From NCBI GenBank assembly GCA_037176885.1, contig JAWWNJ010000107.1, positions 310,001 to 374,000 of the forward strand: a DNA stretch of 64,000 nucleotides, written 5' to 3'. The DNA is from Favolaschia claudopus. Taxonomy: Eukaryota; Basidiomycota; Agaricomycetes; Agaricales; Mycenaceae. A program made the translations under genes and the position numbers. The notes below the pieces were generated by a model. The model ran no database searches, was not told the origin of the DNA, and saw nothing but the letters and a program-made list of their open reading frames with translations. How positions within the stretch are numbered: position 1 is the stretch's first letter; every line of letters starts with the position of its first letter. This document shows, one piece after another, positions 11,057 through 23,584 of the stretch.

Positions 11057-12288
11057 GCCCGCCTTCGAGGCATCTTCGGTGACTGGATCAGACCTGGAGT
11101 AAAGAAATGGGCATGGCCGCAAACGGAACGTTCAGTTAGCTCACCAGCCTTATCTGTATGTTGTTTTCAGGCCGCGAGAGAAGACGAAAGGCGCGTCGAC
11201 TGAGGTTACGGCCGAATTGAGAAGACATCGATGTAAGAGGAAACATGGTGGGACACGTGACCCCTCCTCTGAATTCCCACCATTGTGTAGATCGTTGCCT
11301 CGCAACTATTGAAGACCTCTGGGTACATCCTCTTCTGTCTTCGCTGTCGACTCTCAAGGATGTTAGTGTAACTCTGATAGACCTCCTGTCTCTATATGGT
11401 CTGGTCCTTTTCGTCCTCCCTTCTTGTTTCTTGGACTTCAGATTTCTTGACGATCTTCCCATACAAGACCTTACTTTTCCCAAGACTACAGTCTTCGCAA
11501 ACAGCTGTTTTATGATGACGGCTATACCTCGAACTCGCCTGAAAACAGTTGCCCGGTCTTTGAGCACGTCAAGATCGTGTGCAATGGTGGTTGATGGCCC
11601 ACGACCCAACCTCCCTGAATGTTTCCGTACGGAGATCGAAAGGACGTGACTGAAGGAGGAAGAACTTCATTTCAGAATAACGTCGGAGGATCAAGGAGAC
11701 ATCGCCGGCCCGGTACAGAAACCTTGTCCTTCTCGCAATAAGGGAAACCATTAAGGTTCGGGCCCGAAGCTCCAGATTGACGATCGGGGCTTTGCAGCTC
11801 GTCAGATCTCACCGGAAAAGGCAAGGACGACCTCGGCAAATCGCGTAGCCTAATCGGGCGTCACCTCACACTCCATTAAGGCAATACACTTTTTCTGCTC
11901 GCCTTGGAATGTCTCGACCGCTTTTGGAGACTTCCACGCACGTCCGCTTTGTCTTGGAGACGCGCTTCGCTACTTGACTTCCCTTGCTTTCCAGTTTCAG
12001 ACCCTACACGGAGCCATTCCCGTCCAGGGTTCAAGCGTCGCACCTCGGATCTCGTCCAAACATATTCCTCGCAACCAACGAATGTGTGTGTAACGCCGAA
12101 AAAAAACACTCGCCGCCGTCTCAATTACCCCTATGAATGCAGTCCAACTTCGCCGAGGCAACTCAATATGAAGCACCTTCTACGGAATTTGAACTCATTC
12201 AGTCCTATTTTAATTTCCTTGAACCTACGACAAAAGAAGGCGAGAAAAAAACCTCGCCGCTTCTCGCGCGTCTATTCAGTTCCTGGCT

Positions 12289-12295
12289 TATAAAA
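12289..12295 (+). promoter_or_regulatory. TATA box of the exonuclease gene
   Basis: TATAAAA lies 69 bp upstream of the ATG at 12364, in a suitable place for a short 5' leader. Confidence 0.5.
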
Positions 12296-12363
12296 TCTTT
12301 GGAGTGCATTTCGTCGACTCCGTGGACTCTGCTCTAAACCACATCCTCGCTCGCGAACTGAAC

Positions 12364-13379
12364 ATGGACTCACAAGAACCCCGCTTCGCCCCCGATTCCG
12401 CAGCCATTCAAATAAATTTGGGGTCGACAGACGTGAGCATCAACGTCCTTGCAAACAACCACTGACGTCCTCTAGCTCGCTCCACTGGAGCTCACCTTCA
12501 AGGCGTTCCTCCTCACGGACGTTGAGGAGGCCAACAAGCACCTCGATTCCATCCAATCTCACTCTGTTGTCGGCCTGGACACAGAATACAAGGTAAACGA
12601 CGCGTCTGTAACTGCAAATCTATAAACCTGACCCTCGTGGCAGACCGGAAGCGGCAACCAACCCCGCGAGGCCAAGCTCTGCGTAGTGCAGATCGCAATC
12701 GAGCGGCGAGTCTACGTCCTCGACATGACCGCCATGCAAAGTACGAACATACAAGCGATGAAGGCTCAGCTAACCCTTCACAGCGTGCCCCGAAGATCTG
12801 CGCAGGATCCTCGAAGACCCGACCATCGTCAAATGCGGCGCGGGATTGAATTCCGACGCACAAGTGCTCTGGACCGCGTTGCACGTCAATGCGCGCAGCT
12901 TCCGCGATATCGGCCACATGGCACGCATTGCCTTCCCGATTTATTATCGGAAACACGCCAACCCTTTGTCGATGCAGCGATGTGTCGGGGACATCCTGCA
13001 CCGCGTTATGGACAAGACCGACCAAAAAGCCGATTGGCATCTCGGGTTGACCGACACCACGGGCGGCCGAGACGTCGAGAAGCTATTCCGCTGTACGCGT
13101 TCACCTGCTCCTCGAAGCTTTGAGCCTTCATTGACCTTACAATCAGATGCCGCCCTCGACGCTCAAGCAAGTCTCGAGGTATACAGGGTTCTCGACGACT
13201 GTCTTCTAGAGACAGCGATGCAGAGGAAAGTCTACATTCCCGGCGAATGGCTGACCTACGACTGCGTCGAAGGCAAAGCGATGAGAATCGCCACGGACAT
13301 AAACGACAAATACGTAGAGTGGTCGTGCAACATCTGCCCATGGTTTGTCTCCGGCGTGTTCAGTAACTTCTGGCGTTAA
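12364..13379 (+). CDS. 3'-5' exonuclease domain protein (WRN-exo/RNase D type)
   Basis: Exons 12364-12432, 12476-12592, 12644-12740, 12784-13092 and 13147-13379 (introns 43-54 bp, all GT-AG) give 274 aa. The DEDDy exonuclease signature is readable in order. Exo I is VVGLDTEYK (catalytic Asp and Glu, residues about 55-63). Exo II is VKCGAGLNSDAQVLW with its Asp (about 110-125). Exo III YAALDAQASLEVY, carrying the last Asp, is created exactly by removal of the fifth-exon intron. Members of this family remove nucleotides from 3' ends of DNA or RNA. The protein is little more than the nuclease domain, without a RecQ helicase or HRDC domain, like small stand-alone fungal and plant WRN-exo homologues. 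Substrate is not predictable. It is the best-conserved ordinary gene in the left half. Confidence 0.85.
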
Positions 13380-14136
13380 ATATCTTACAAATGTACTGCT
13401 CGGACTCGTCTAAATGATCTCTGCGCTTCAGTATTCGAACGGCATTGAATAGAAGTCGACTCGCCATTCGGGCATTGGCCTCCAGTCGCCTAAATCGACC
13501 ACGCAACGCCCATCCATTGAACCTACAGTCCTCGCCGCTTCGAAGACCGACACGGGAGCACGCCGAACAACTACCCTGCCACTACATCTCACGCCAAAAC
13601 AAGAACCGAACACACCTAAGGAAAGAAAAAGACTGGTTGTCTACATGTCCGTCGACCCAAACAGTATTGGATATATTCAAAATGACCTTGAGTGAGCATA
13701 CATATCAAAAACTAGTGGCGGGCCCTTTCAGAATACCGAGGCGTCCAGGCTTTGCATACAAACGAACACGGTCTATCTGAATACACAGGCATGGCACAAA
13801 GCGACGCGAAGGCAATGGCAAGAAAAAGATAATGCTCCAGCACCTCGGTGAACCTCCGACGCCGTCAACTCAAGGGACAGATTCGTGCGGACGCCGTTCG
13901 GCATGAAATGAAGAGGCTCTGTGTCAGTGAAGCGCACTGACGCCGCCGTCTACTTCGAGCGGTGAACGGAGGGGAGCACGAACAGCTACAGCGAGGAGCC
14001 CGGTCAAGCGACTGCTGGCCGACTCGCCGTTCACGTATATTCACTGATGTGAAGTACAGTTCTACCGCACCCTACTTCCTTCAATGTGATCATCCGCTGC
14101 CCCCTCTTTCAAGCCCTGTCGCCCATAGATCGAACT
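13380..14136. other. Intergenic, nothing firm
   Basis: A minus frame at 13428-13613 ends in a plausible C terminus (DFYSMPFEY) after a GTxGSMDGRC block, and could be a last exon. No upstream exon in phase was found. Otherwise nothing is seen. Confidence 0.3.
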
Positions 14137-14640
14137 TCAGTTCGGTTTCTTCTTGAAGTCACCTTCATCCGCCTTGTCTGCCTGCGACTCCCGTCTCGAA
14201 CGACGATCGGGGCAGGACGTGCGGTTGTGGCCTTCTCCTCTGCATATGCTGCACCGACCACGACCCCGCCATGAGACGCGCGGAGTATTTGGTTTTGCGT
14301 TTAGGGGTTCCGGGCATGTCTTATAGTAGTGGCCTCGCTGTCTGCAGTTCGTACACCTGACTATCCTGACGTGAGATTCTGTGTAGCTTGGCCGTCAGTC
14401 CTGCTGCCTGCATCGAGACGGAGACAGACCTTCAATTTGTACGCCACATGTTGGCAAGTCCACCTTCGCCTTTGCAGGGTAATAGACAGGCGTTGACGCC
14501 AGAGAAACGGGGCACGTCTTGCGATAGTGTCCGCGCTTCTTGCAAAACCCACACCGAACCGTTTTCGTGGACCCCTCTTCCTCACTTGACTTCGAATCAC
14601 CGTAGCTGTTGTCCGACTGTACGCGGCTGTCAGCTCCCAC
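14137..14640 (-). CDS. CCHC zinc-knuckle protein, 5' partial
   Basis: An open exon from about 14640 to 14430 and a last exon 14360-14137 join in phase 1 across a 69 bp intron. They encode three CCHC knuckles (C-X2-C-X4-H-X4-C): CGFCKKRGHYRKTC, CTNCRQRGHYYKTC and CSICRGEGHNRTSC. The tail is charged. Such knuckles bind single-stranded nucleic acid and occur both in retroelement Gag and in host RNA-binding proteins. No capsid-like region or neighbouring protease/RT is visible, so a domesticated gag remnant and a host gene are both possible. The upstream exon or exons (14641-15020, minus) could not be fixed, and the true start is missing. Confidence 0.55.
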
Positions 14641-17459
14641 GAGGACGGTGGAAAGACTCTACGCACGTCTGCGTGGTATGCTTCGGGTATCAGAACGGAA
14701 TAGCATGCACTTGTACCGGTCTGCGCGTCTGACTCCTGTAGACGAGCGAACGCGAGAGGCAGAGTTGAGACAGGGAACAATCGACCAAGAAAATAGAAAA
14801 CTCGCCTTGATCTCCACCACTCTGAACGGAGAGTCACTCGAGTCGCATGGAACCGTCGTGATTTTACTGACTGCCAGCTGCAAAGAATGTTGTCGCCTCA
14901 GATCGAAATTGACAGACAAGGAAGGAAGATGACTTTGTCCACCGACGCGTCGGGGATCGCTTGAAGCTGGAGATCGTCTGAAGTGCCCCGCGTTGCGGCC
15001 TTCTCCGGCAGAGGCGCGCACAGTAATCGACTGATGTGCATGGATCGCACTGAAGGGACTTTGAAAGCTTCACATCCTTTATATGCCCGCGTCCCGAGTT
15101 GACATCAGAAAAACGGCTCCTAGCTCAAAACACCTCGAAGAAACAAGCCCGACAAAGTGCTCGGATAGGACAAAAGGATCGGGAGACCACGAGGAAGCCG
15201 ATTATGGTAGTACAGAAAAGCCAAATGTGTCTAAAGAATTAGCGAGAATGGACACGACTTGTGCCGGAAAAGGAAGACATGAAATTCCTTTTAACTTTGA
15301 CCTGAGGAGCCGCCTTTTATGTCCTTGCGCGGATTCACAGTCCATACACGGTGCTGCCTGTATCGAGCTAGTATGTCGTACGCTTCATAGTACCTGGTTA
15401 CCTTGCATGGACGACCTCTTTGCGGGCGCTGTCTTGGGACTTGCCCTTCTGTTGCTCCTTTGACCGAAGCGCGTCACTTCTTACCTTCGTTTCCCTGGAC
15501 ATCGACCATAAACTTGGTTCAGGGTTAGACAGGGCCGGCACTTGGTCGACTCCAACTTACTAACCTCGAATTCGTTCACTGAGGGCAATGGTTGGTCAAT
15601 AGACGTGGGGAACAATTCTGCAAACCGCTAGAAACGATTCACTGTCGCCTCGAGGAAAACGGTCGCGCTCAGGGACCTCAGAGCGAAAGATCACCTCAGA
15701 CAAGGCAGATTTGTAATACTTGATTACGCACCGCTCAGCTAAGGCCGAACCATCACCGTTACGGCATAAATCAACTACCCCGAGTCTGAGTCACGCGTCA
15801 ATTCTCTTCACCATGAACGCGGTTGGTGGACACGACGATAAACTGCCTTCCGCACTCCTGCTTATCTTTCTCCCTGATGTCCTGCTTCGCTCTTCTACTG
15901 GACGGTCTTCAAGGAATCACGCGCCGCGTGCAAAGAGGTCTGGGGACTTGGCGCCACAACACTAGAACTCAGAAGCGTGCACTACTGGACGAGGACAATC
16001 GTATTCCGTCCTCAACAACTCAGCCCTGTGCATACGCTCTTCACAATGAACAGGTACTTTACGCACCCGACCAAGACCACGCCTGCAACGCCTCCAGTCT
16101 CCAATACGGACCTTGCTGCGTCTGGAACCTCACCGCCTCACAATACCTTTCCACCGCGTTCAAGACCTCAGCAGTGCATCTGCGATACTCTCCGAGAATT
16201 GCAGAAGATCAGCGCCAACGCTTGCGATTTATTCTGCAAAGTCCCTGCGCGCCCTAGATATCAGCGTAGATACATCTGCTTCTCGTCTTACACGCTCTTG
16301 CAGCGAATGTATAAGCGCTACACTGCACATTAAATCAAGATGCTTCCTGCGATGACACGCCATGCTCGTCCTCGAGACACCCTAGGCATCTGTCACTCTA
16401 TCATCGTCAAGTTGCCACTCGCCTCCCTCCTGCCGAGGCTGCGTTCTTTGACGCCCTTGGACATCTCGAACTAGACATCGTTGACTTCGATGACATGGAA
16501 AACGTCGTCCATATGATCCTCCCTGAACTCGCCCGACTCCTTTTCTTCCTCCGTGTACACGGACCTGCGTGTCTCGGGAATTCTACCCTTGCACGCTCCT
16601 GTTGTCGGAGACGGCGGTCTGCGACACGTCCACAGCTTTTCACCATCTGCACTGCGTTCCAGCCCCGTGACTGTCTGGCATCGACTCACCGTTAGTCAGT
16701 CCACGCTTTTCTTTTCTTTTTGCTTTCACGGTCTTCGCAATTGAAAGCGTTGAGCACCCATTGTCGTCGCGAACCTCGAGGGAGAGGTTGTGCGACTTCG
16801 CTGAAAGGCTGCACATCACAACCCTGGGTCGAACTGCAAGGAGAGGCCTGGAAGGATGCCCTACACGGAAACTTCGCAGAGGGACGCGCAAACTACGAAG
16901 AAGAACCAGAGGATCTCGACCTGGGTCAGACAAAGTTCGGTGCGGTGTGCAGTCGGACATACCGATACCAAACGAGGTTAGCCTTCGACTCGACGCGGCG
17001 CTTTTCCTCTTCTGGTTTTAGGTTCTATATACTCCTTTGCCTTGCAGCTCTGCGACTCGAATCAGATTGTTTTGATCTAACCACGTCCCTCAATCGCCGC
17101 AAGAATATGAACGGGCTACCTGTCATAGGCTTCGCTTCTCCGCCTCGAACCCCATGCAGTCGCAGGCGCCTTGTACTTTCAAGAGAAAATCTTGTCTCTT
17201 TCTCGATAAGGTTTCGACTTCGGCTCTGTAAAGCATGTGGCAGTGAGCGTACCGTTTCTGACGTGATTTCTCTCCTTTGGGGCGTGGAATCTTCTCAGAA
17301 CAGCTTCTTGGCTAGACTACGTCCCTGAAAACGCCCGCTGCAAATATGCTACTTTCCGCCTTCACTGCGCTGCGCTGCTGCACACAGTGACCCTTCGTAA
17401 CTTGCAGCGACGTCCATCCGTGCGGTTGCGGTTAAGGGAGTTCGGCGAACAAAACTCAC
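14641..17459. other. Region without a confident gene
   Basis: About 2.8 kb. Several overlapping frames exist: 15083-15463 plus, 15977-16333 plus (95 codons, Pro/Thr-rich then Cys-containing), a frame around 16311-16600 plus with an AFFDALGHLELDIVDFDDMENVV stretch that looks coding, and 16720-17328 plus. None could be joined into one gene with sound splice phases. It may hold a decayed gene. No repeats or RNA genes were noticed. Confidence 0.35.
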
Positions 17460-18783
17460 ATGCAGCGACCTTGTCTTCGTGATCCTACCCTAAACGGTCA
17501 GTTCCTTTTTCGAAAACTGCGTCTGCTGAATCAGAGCAGCACTGTCCGTCACCTCGCTTCCCAAGGAGGTTTTGCATCGAATAGCGGGCTTCGTTCCCAG
17601 CCGCTTCGACTCTGATCCATCGTCTTGGATGGATAACATACATCGTCTCCGAGCCGTGTGTCGCATTTGGAGGGAAGTTGTCCTCACAGACCCGACCTTT
17701 TTTTCCAAAATCTTGGTCCACAGCAAGAAGCGGCCGGACTGTATTCGAGGCTGGCTCGATGCCTCAGGCACCACAGATCTCACCATGTTCTTCGCACTTG
17801 GTTGCGACGGAGAGGACGCGATGGAAGATTACGTCGCAATGCGGGATTTTTGGAACATCCTCGCACCCTGCATGCATCGGTGCCAAAAAATCTACTACCA
17901 CGCGCACACTCCTATGGGCACCAACCTTCTCTTTGGCATGCTCAAGAAACTCGACGCAGAAATAGTACCTGTATGGCATCTCGTTGCAGAGGACGACCTC
18001 ACCATTCATTTCCCGCAAATCTTCATCTCCGCGTCTACTCGCGTGCAACATGTCGTCGCACAACGTTGTGCGCTAGGCATTCTACCGCCCTCTCTGACAT
18101 CGTTGCAGTTAAGCGACGTGTCCCCGGACTTTGACCTCACTGGCACCCAAATCCGGGACGCACTGTCTGCCGCACCTGCTCTGAAACATCTTCTGGTACA
18201 CGACGTGTCCGTGTATGACGACGACGCCCCACGTCTTGTGCTCCCTGCGTTGACCTCGTTCAGTTTTCGCTCTTCGTCTCCCGCAGAGGCAAACTTCCTC
18301 AGGATAATCGATCTACCGGAGCTGCTCCACCTTGTCCTTCAAGTCGAGGACCACGAAGTCTTCGAGACTGTTTCAAAATCCCTCAACCATGGTTCGAAGA
18401 CGGTGAAGGTCGAACTCACTATAACCTCTGGCTGCTTGCGCTGTATGCGCAGCTTCTTCAGGGCAATGCCTGAGCTCCGTTGGCTGCATATCACCGGCTC
18501 GGACGACCACGTAGAGACCGTCATCGGTGCTCTGGTGCTGAGCTCGCCCGACCTCTTTCGATCCGTGCGACGCATGGAGTTTGGCAATCAGTTGGACAAA
18601 GAACTGGTGGTGGGACTTTGCCGCGCTCTGGCTTCCCGATCGTCATCGGTGGGGGTCGTTTCACGCGCGAGCAACGTGGTGGAAGGACACGTCGACTTGC
18701 AGCGCATTTGCATGCAGGACGGGGACATTGTCGACAAATACCAACGCGTAGTTCACGGAGGGACCTGGGACGACGAAAAGTAG
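17460..18783 (+). CDS. Family D F-box/LRR-like protein (D1)
   Basis: Exon 1 (17460-17496) and exon 2 (17540-18783) join in phase 1 across a 43 bp intron and give 426 aa. The N terminus forms an F-box (LPKEVLHRIAGFV, then HRLRAVCRIWREVV), the part that binds Skp1 in SCF ubiquitin ligases. The remainder is a leucine-rich, LRR-like solenoid with irregular repeats (LTSLQLSDVSPDFDLT, LKHLLVHDVSV, LTSFSFRSS). D2 at 60209-61543 is a close paralogue along the full length, and the similarity continues into the 3' flank. D3 at 19547-21051 is more distant. Substrate recognition by the repeats is inferred from the family. Confidence 0.75.
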
Positions 18784-18815
18784 TACGCTGATTGTTGCAA
18801 TGACACGAGAACATC

Positions 18816-19052
18816 TTAGCCGTAAATCTGGCCCGATATTTTTTTTGCTCCTCGATCTTCCTTCGCATGCGCGTAGACTCCAGCCGGGAAGTCGACGTAT
18901 ATAGCTGTCGATACCTTCTCAGCCTTTACCTGTATATTCTGCAAAACACTTGCACGAACGTTACTAGACTCTGCTTCTGGGCTCCTAATGTTTGCTGTCC
19001 TGTTGCGACTCCGTTGCTGCGTCTCCTGAGGCGACGCTAACGACCTCCGCAA
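18816..19052 (-). pseudogene. Small antisense ORF of the QNIQ/AIY family, copy 1
   Basis: The minus frame, ending in TAA at 18816, contains LQNIQ followed by EKVSTAIYVDFPAG. The same strand pattern is found downstream of D2 (61615-61795), downstream of C3 (63440-63655) and between psi-C and D2 (about 59970-60110). No ATG with a sound context is seen, and copies differ in frame integrity. I treat it as a fragment or an exon of an unresolved small gene. Confidence 0.3.
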
Positions 19053-19546
19053 CTCGGAGCAAAGAAATTATATCTCAATCTAATAGATCGAGTGCTGACG
19101 AAGGCTTATCTTCATTATCACTTAAATGTCTCCATATTGTTCATGACCGTGATAATGGTCTCGCACTGCGCGAATACGTCAGGGAGTCGCCCACAAGCAG
19201 AAATTCGACGCGAGCATTGCAAATGGGGAACGAGAATAGAGTATTTTGATGCGCATCGAACAACAACGGTCTCGTACTGCCACACTCAGCTCCGACCCTC
19301 CACACTCGAATATCCCTGAACTGCAGTGTAAACCTTCTGAGCTGAACGTCCTCGTCTCTCCTCCATCACGTTACTGTTCCTCTCGTCACCCGTATCTCAT
19401 TTCCCTCAGGCTACTCTTCTTCCTGTTGTTCTCTTCGTCTGCTGAACGTCTTGTCCTCGTATAGCTGACAACCGCTACCATGAATCAACATCTGGGGAGT
19501 GCCCATTTAAGTCGCCACGCCAAGGGCACAGACATACGAGAGCAAC
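19053..19546. other. Intergenic, nothing seen
   Basis: The region lies downstream of both flanking genes (D1 plus, D3 minus). Short frames only, with a pyrimidine-rich stretch near 19360-19440. Confidence 0.35.
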
Positions 19547-21051
19547 CTAGAGAGAGAATATTGGCATGTCAGTAGAGACGTCTGATCGAACGACTTCCTG
19601 CTGCTTGGTGTTGGAGGAGACGCGGAGAGAACACAAGCCGGGAACAGTGACATATCCGCTCGTATCTGAGTATATGGGAGACACGACACGAGCACGAGGA
19701 CTGGAAAGCCCGGTCAAGCCTCTCAACAGGAAGATAATCATCTCGTCAGGAAAGGTGTTGTCCATCCACAGCTCCTGCAGGTCTGGCCACAGGCCGCGCC
19801 AATGTACGGCAACAGCGTGCAATAGAAGAGCAAAGTCTGAATCAGACCCGCGGCAATCCACGCTAGTCACAGAAGGAAAAGCTTTCATGAGATCTTTCAG
19901 CGTCTCGGCCGAATGCACAGCAGTCTCGAAGGTAAGGAAGCGAAGGCGCCGTCCCGCCCTCGCCAAATGCCCAGCGACGCCTCTGGTGCCTTCTTCGAAA
20001 TCAGTTCGAACGTGCAGGCGCTGCAGAGACGGGAGGACGAGAGTGTCGAAAACGCAGGAATCGACGTAGTCCTTGACCTCCAACGACAAATGAGTCAAGC
20101 GAGGAAGAACAGTGTCGGTGACAGGAAAGGGATCGACAGCAAGATCATAGTCCATGCAGGGGACGTCCTTGATGACCAGCTGCTCTACGCTGCATGCCGC
20201 GGAGAAGAGGCTGAACAGATCCCCGACGGTGGGAGCAGGATCGTCTATTCCAACGAGATGCAGGGAAGTGAGGTTGGAGTAAACGCTCTCGTCCCACGGG
20301 AGAATACTGAGAGAGACCCTCATGCTATCTAAGAGAGGGGTATGCCCCCCGAACAGCACAGAAGGGACCAGGTACTCCTCGCTCACCCACTCGTCGACGC
20401 GTCGGTAACCTCTGGGTATCTCCACCGATGCGCGGACGACCCGAGGACCTCTCATGGACGAGAGACACCGCAGCACATCGTATCCGTTTTCAAAGTAGTC
20501 GGCAGCGATGCTGATCCACACACAGCGACACATCACCGGACCCAACAAGTCGTCAATCATGCGGAGAGAGTCCGGGAACGTGTCCTCATGCGAGACACTC
20601 GAGTCGAAAGTGTGAAACCGAAACGCGAGAGAAAGTGGCGCCGACTTGGACTGGGAAAGCCGAGAACTAAGAGAGGAAGGAGAGGTGCGATGCGTGACAG
20701 CTATGCTGGACGCGAAGGATGGGGCACTCGTGACGATATGCCACCAGCGGGAACAAACGCATCCCAACAGTAGAACAGACTTCCACCACGCTTCCGGGCA
20801 TTCGTCAAACCGATCGGGTGCTAGCAAGAGGATCACAGTTAACACCTCCACAGGTAAGGACTTTATATGAACGGCTGCGAATGAGAGTTGTCAGGAGATA
20901 CCATACGACACACAAAAGAAAGAAAAATACCGCTGGCGAACGGCCGAAACACGCGAAGCTTTTGAAAGTACGCCTCACCGACCAAGTATTGAAGAGAAGA
21001 ACGAGAGACGGGCGTGTTATGCAACAGCCTCAGGGTGTCCGTCGCAGACAT
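19547..21051 (-). CDS. Family D F-box/LRR-like protein (D3)
   Basis: Exon 1 (21051-20979) and exon 2 (20874-19547) join in phase 1 across a 104 bp intron and give 466 aa. After a short leader the spliced protein reads LPVEVLTVILLLAPDRF then GCVCSRWWHIVTSAPSF, an F-box. About 350 residues of leucine-rich irregular repeats follow. The layout (short first exon, phase-1 intron just before the F-box) is that of D1 and D2, but sequence identity is low, so D3 is an older branch. The last 40 residues are Ser-rich and may hide a further intron. Confidence 0.7.
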
Positions 21052-21484
21052 AGATTGAGATGCCGGAGAACCAAAAGCACGCCATATATATAGCGACGAC
21101 CAGAGACGCGACGAAAAGGAAAGACATAGATCAGATTTTCCCAGCAGTTATTGGAGATACCAAGCCCCAAACAGAGTATACGGGGCAAACAGGGAGACGC
21201 GAGCGCACTGTAACAGCAAAGCCAAAAGGGTCATGACCAAACCTGGCCTTCCTTCCCTGAAGTGGCAGTGCTCCTTCTATTTCTGTTTCGCTTCTGACAT
21301 CAAGTTCTGATTCGGCGACCCTCCCAAACACCCTCTGAAATGCGGCGACGCCTTGTTTTTTCCTGCATTCGTCCTCGCTGGCCGCCTCCTGCTGCAACTT
21401 CATGTAACTTCCAATACACTGCAGAGACCTGCACGGCTGTTTCGTTTTTTTTTGCCCCTTGCGTTAGCCAGTTGACAGACAGAA
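21052..21484. other. Divergent promoter region of D3 and C1
   Basis: A TATATATA run lies at about 21085-21092, some 35 bp upstream of the D3 ATG on the minus strand. A T-run and pyrimidine tract precede C1. No gene seen. Confidence 0.4.
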
Positions 21485-23013
21485 ATGGCCAACTTCCTGA
21501 GCAGTGAGTCGGCAGGACGGTAATGCACGCAAGTGCCATTGACACCATGGAAGTCCCAGGAAAAACCATGCGCCAGATATTTACCATGGCCCTCGGCTCC
21601 GTGTCAACGAAGGAAAATGTATACGAAAACGACCTTCTGCGACACCGCCTGAAACATACTTGTTCAACATTCAGCAAAGTCGTGGACCAGGTGCCTGCGC
21701 TCTGGTCCTTCATCTTTCTGGAGACCGCCAACGACAAGCGAGCCTTTCCCCTGGACACATGTAAAAGTTCCGTTGACACACACATCTCTAAATCTGGTAC
21801 ACGACCTTTGCACATATTTTTCGACGTACCCGTTGGGCCGCTCAAGGAAGCCGCATCCCACTACATCTGGACTGCTTTACTTGCAGTTTCTCCGCGATGG
21901 AGGACGTTTTTCCTCACGGGACCTGCACATTGCGGACTTGACGGTCTATGCGTCCACGCCTTGGTGGAGGGACTTAATCTGTCGAGCGCAGTAAACTTGA
22001 AGATCCTCGTCATAACAAAGAAAGCCAACCTTCCGTGCTCGAAAAAACACGAAACTGTTGTCCTGGCTTCCGACAGTCTGCAACTAGCTTGTTGCACCAT
22101 CGCGGCGCGTATCGCCTTTACACCCTCTACTTCCCTTCAGTATCTCCACATTGCCACGCACAACGGCCGGCAGGACTTCGACTGGTCACCCTTCTTTTCT
22201 TCTTGCGCAAATCTCCGTCAACTCTTCTGGGACACAAAACACGTCCTTGCTTTCTCTAGAACAATACCGCTACCTTCCCTCCACCGCTTGACATTGTGGA
22301 CGTTAGAGTTTCTTCCTTCCATATTCGCGCCGCGTCTGGCAGCGTTGGAAATACTGGACAGGTCTGTGCCCGCAGACATGCAACTGATATCCACTCTTGC
22401 CGGTTCGGCGGTCCACTTGAGATCCTTAGTGTTGCACGCCAACCCTGTCACGAGCGCGTCGCTCCTAGATATCCTCGAAAAATGCCCGCACCTACAACGA
22501 CTCATGCTGTCCGCCTCAGAACCTCGAGCACCGGTCTTGCACGCGTTGTCCAGGAAGCTCGGGAGCCAATATGTTACGAACCAGAGATGCAGGTTGGCGG
22601 GCATCGTCATCCAAGGAGACCCAAAACAGCACGACATAGGCGACGAGACATCCGCGTGCCTGGAGCTAGAGCGCTTGTGTCATCAGCGAACGTACCCCCG
22701 TGCTGACTGCACTTTTTTCGTGCCATTCTGCAAAGGAACCTGCGTAATAGTGACCCACTTCCCTTATCCTCTGACGACAAAGGACGTGATCGACGCATAC
22801 TCACATGCGCATGTCACTCGTCGAATCCCTTTTGCCGTTTCCGTGCTAAAAGTCTGGGCCACGGAAGGTGACAGCCTGGGCAACATACCGCAAGGAGGCA
22901 CTACTCTGATGATTTTGCTGGATCTGCAGTGGAAGGAAGCGAACTTTCTGGCAGCGTTAGGCTTCGAATACCACGGTAAGCGATACAAGATGCTCTGCAA
23001 CAAGTCCGTTTGA
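21485..23013 (+). CDS. Family C F-box-like protein (C1)
   Basis: A 19 nt first exon (21485-21503) joins exon 2 (21554-23013) in phase 1 across a 50 bp intron and gives 492 aa. The in-frame ATG at 21523 lies inside the intron and was rejected. The N-terminal domain is F-box-like (MRQIFTMALGSV, then YENDLLRHRLKHTCSTFSKVV and ALWSFIFLETAN). The middle has LRR-like strands (FDWSPFFSSCANLRQL, LPSLHRLTLWTLEFLPSIFAPRL). The C-terminal 90 residues form a conserved block with VLKVWATEGD, TLMILLDLQW and GFEYHGKRY. C2 and C3 share the whole layout, and C4 shares it more distantly. Likely an SCF adaptor-type protein by family resemblance only. Confidence 0.7.
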
Positions 23014-23584
23014 GTTCCTCCGAATTTAGTGCCACGGCACGTAGACACGAGTCCACTGTACCAACAGTCGCTGTCCAAGAATGCACGATTTTTCCGACAT
23101 CCATGCGTCGCCTTGCCCTTCCGTTCAAATTTGAGAATGAATTATATTCAATGCCGTTGCATGAACCACTCTGCAGTGGCGGATCCGCCTCCATAGCTGT
23201 TCAAAGAAAGGGCGGGACAGAATTGGATAAGACAGAAAAAAAGAGGCGCTTTCCGCCATGCACTTGATAGATGTTGGACTGTCGTGTTCTTTATCGAACT
23301 CAGACACCAGGCAGCGAATACGTGACGTTCTTGGTTCTACGACTTCTGGCACGTAAGACTTCTCGCATTTCCAGGTGAATTTACGCATCGAAAAGGACGT
23401 GCATGTTGATCTCGTTCGCGTACAAAGCCTGATACTGTGTCACATAGCACTATCGACACTAGAGAAAGGTTCCTTGCGGTGATCTGGACGTCAACTGGCG
23501 GAGCCCGCCGCCCGATTACAGTACCTAGACGAAGATGGCAAAAGTTGTCAGCTGCAGCTAAAGAAAAACGACGGCCAATCCTCC
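23014..23584. other. Convergent intergenic region of C1 and B3
   Basis: Both flanking genes end here. Frames at 23010-23267 plus and 23125-23388 minus are mutually overlapping and unsupported. Nothing else is seen. Confidence 0.35.

Larger units (their letters stand above)
10947..12363. other. Long intergenic region between B2 and the exonuclease gene
   Basis: About 1.4 kb between two divergent genes. Overlapping frames at 11136-11609 (minus) and 11245-11649 (plus) mirror each other and neither has supporting motifs. A plus frame at 11904-12293 is Arg/Ser-rich without a motif. I see promoter elements at both ends and no convincing gene. Confidence 0.4.

Noticed and set aside
11136..11649. 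Overlapping plus and minus ORFs of 134 and 157 codons
   Set aside because: They mirror each other, lack motifs and splice support, and neither resembles a family in the window.
13428..13613. Minus ORF with a plausible C terminus
   Set aside because: No upstream exon in phase could be found; too short to call.
21523..21553. ATG at 21523 as the start of C1
   Set aside because: It lies in the phase-1 intron; the 19 nt exon at 21485 fits the arrangement of the other family C genes.
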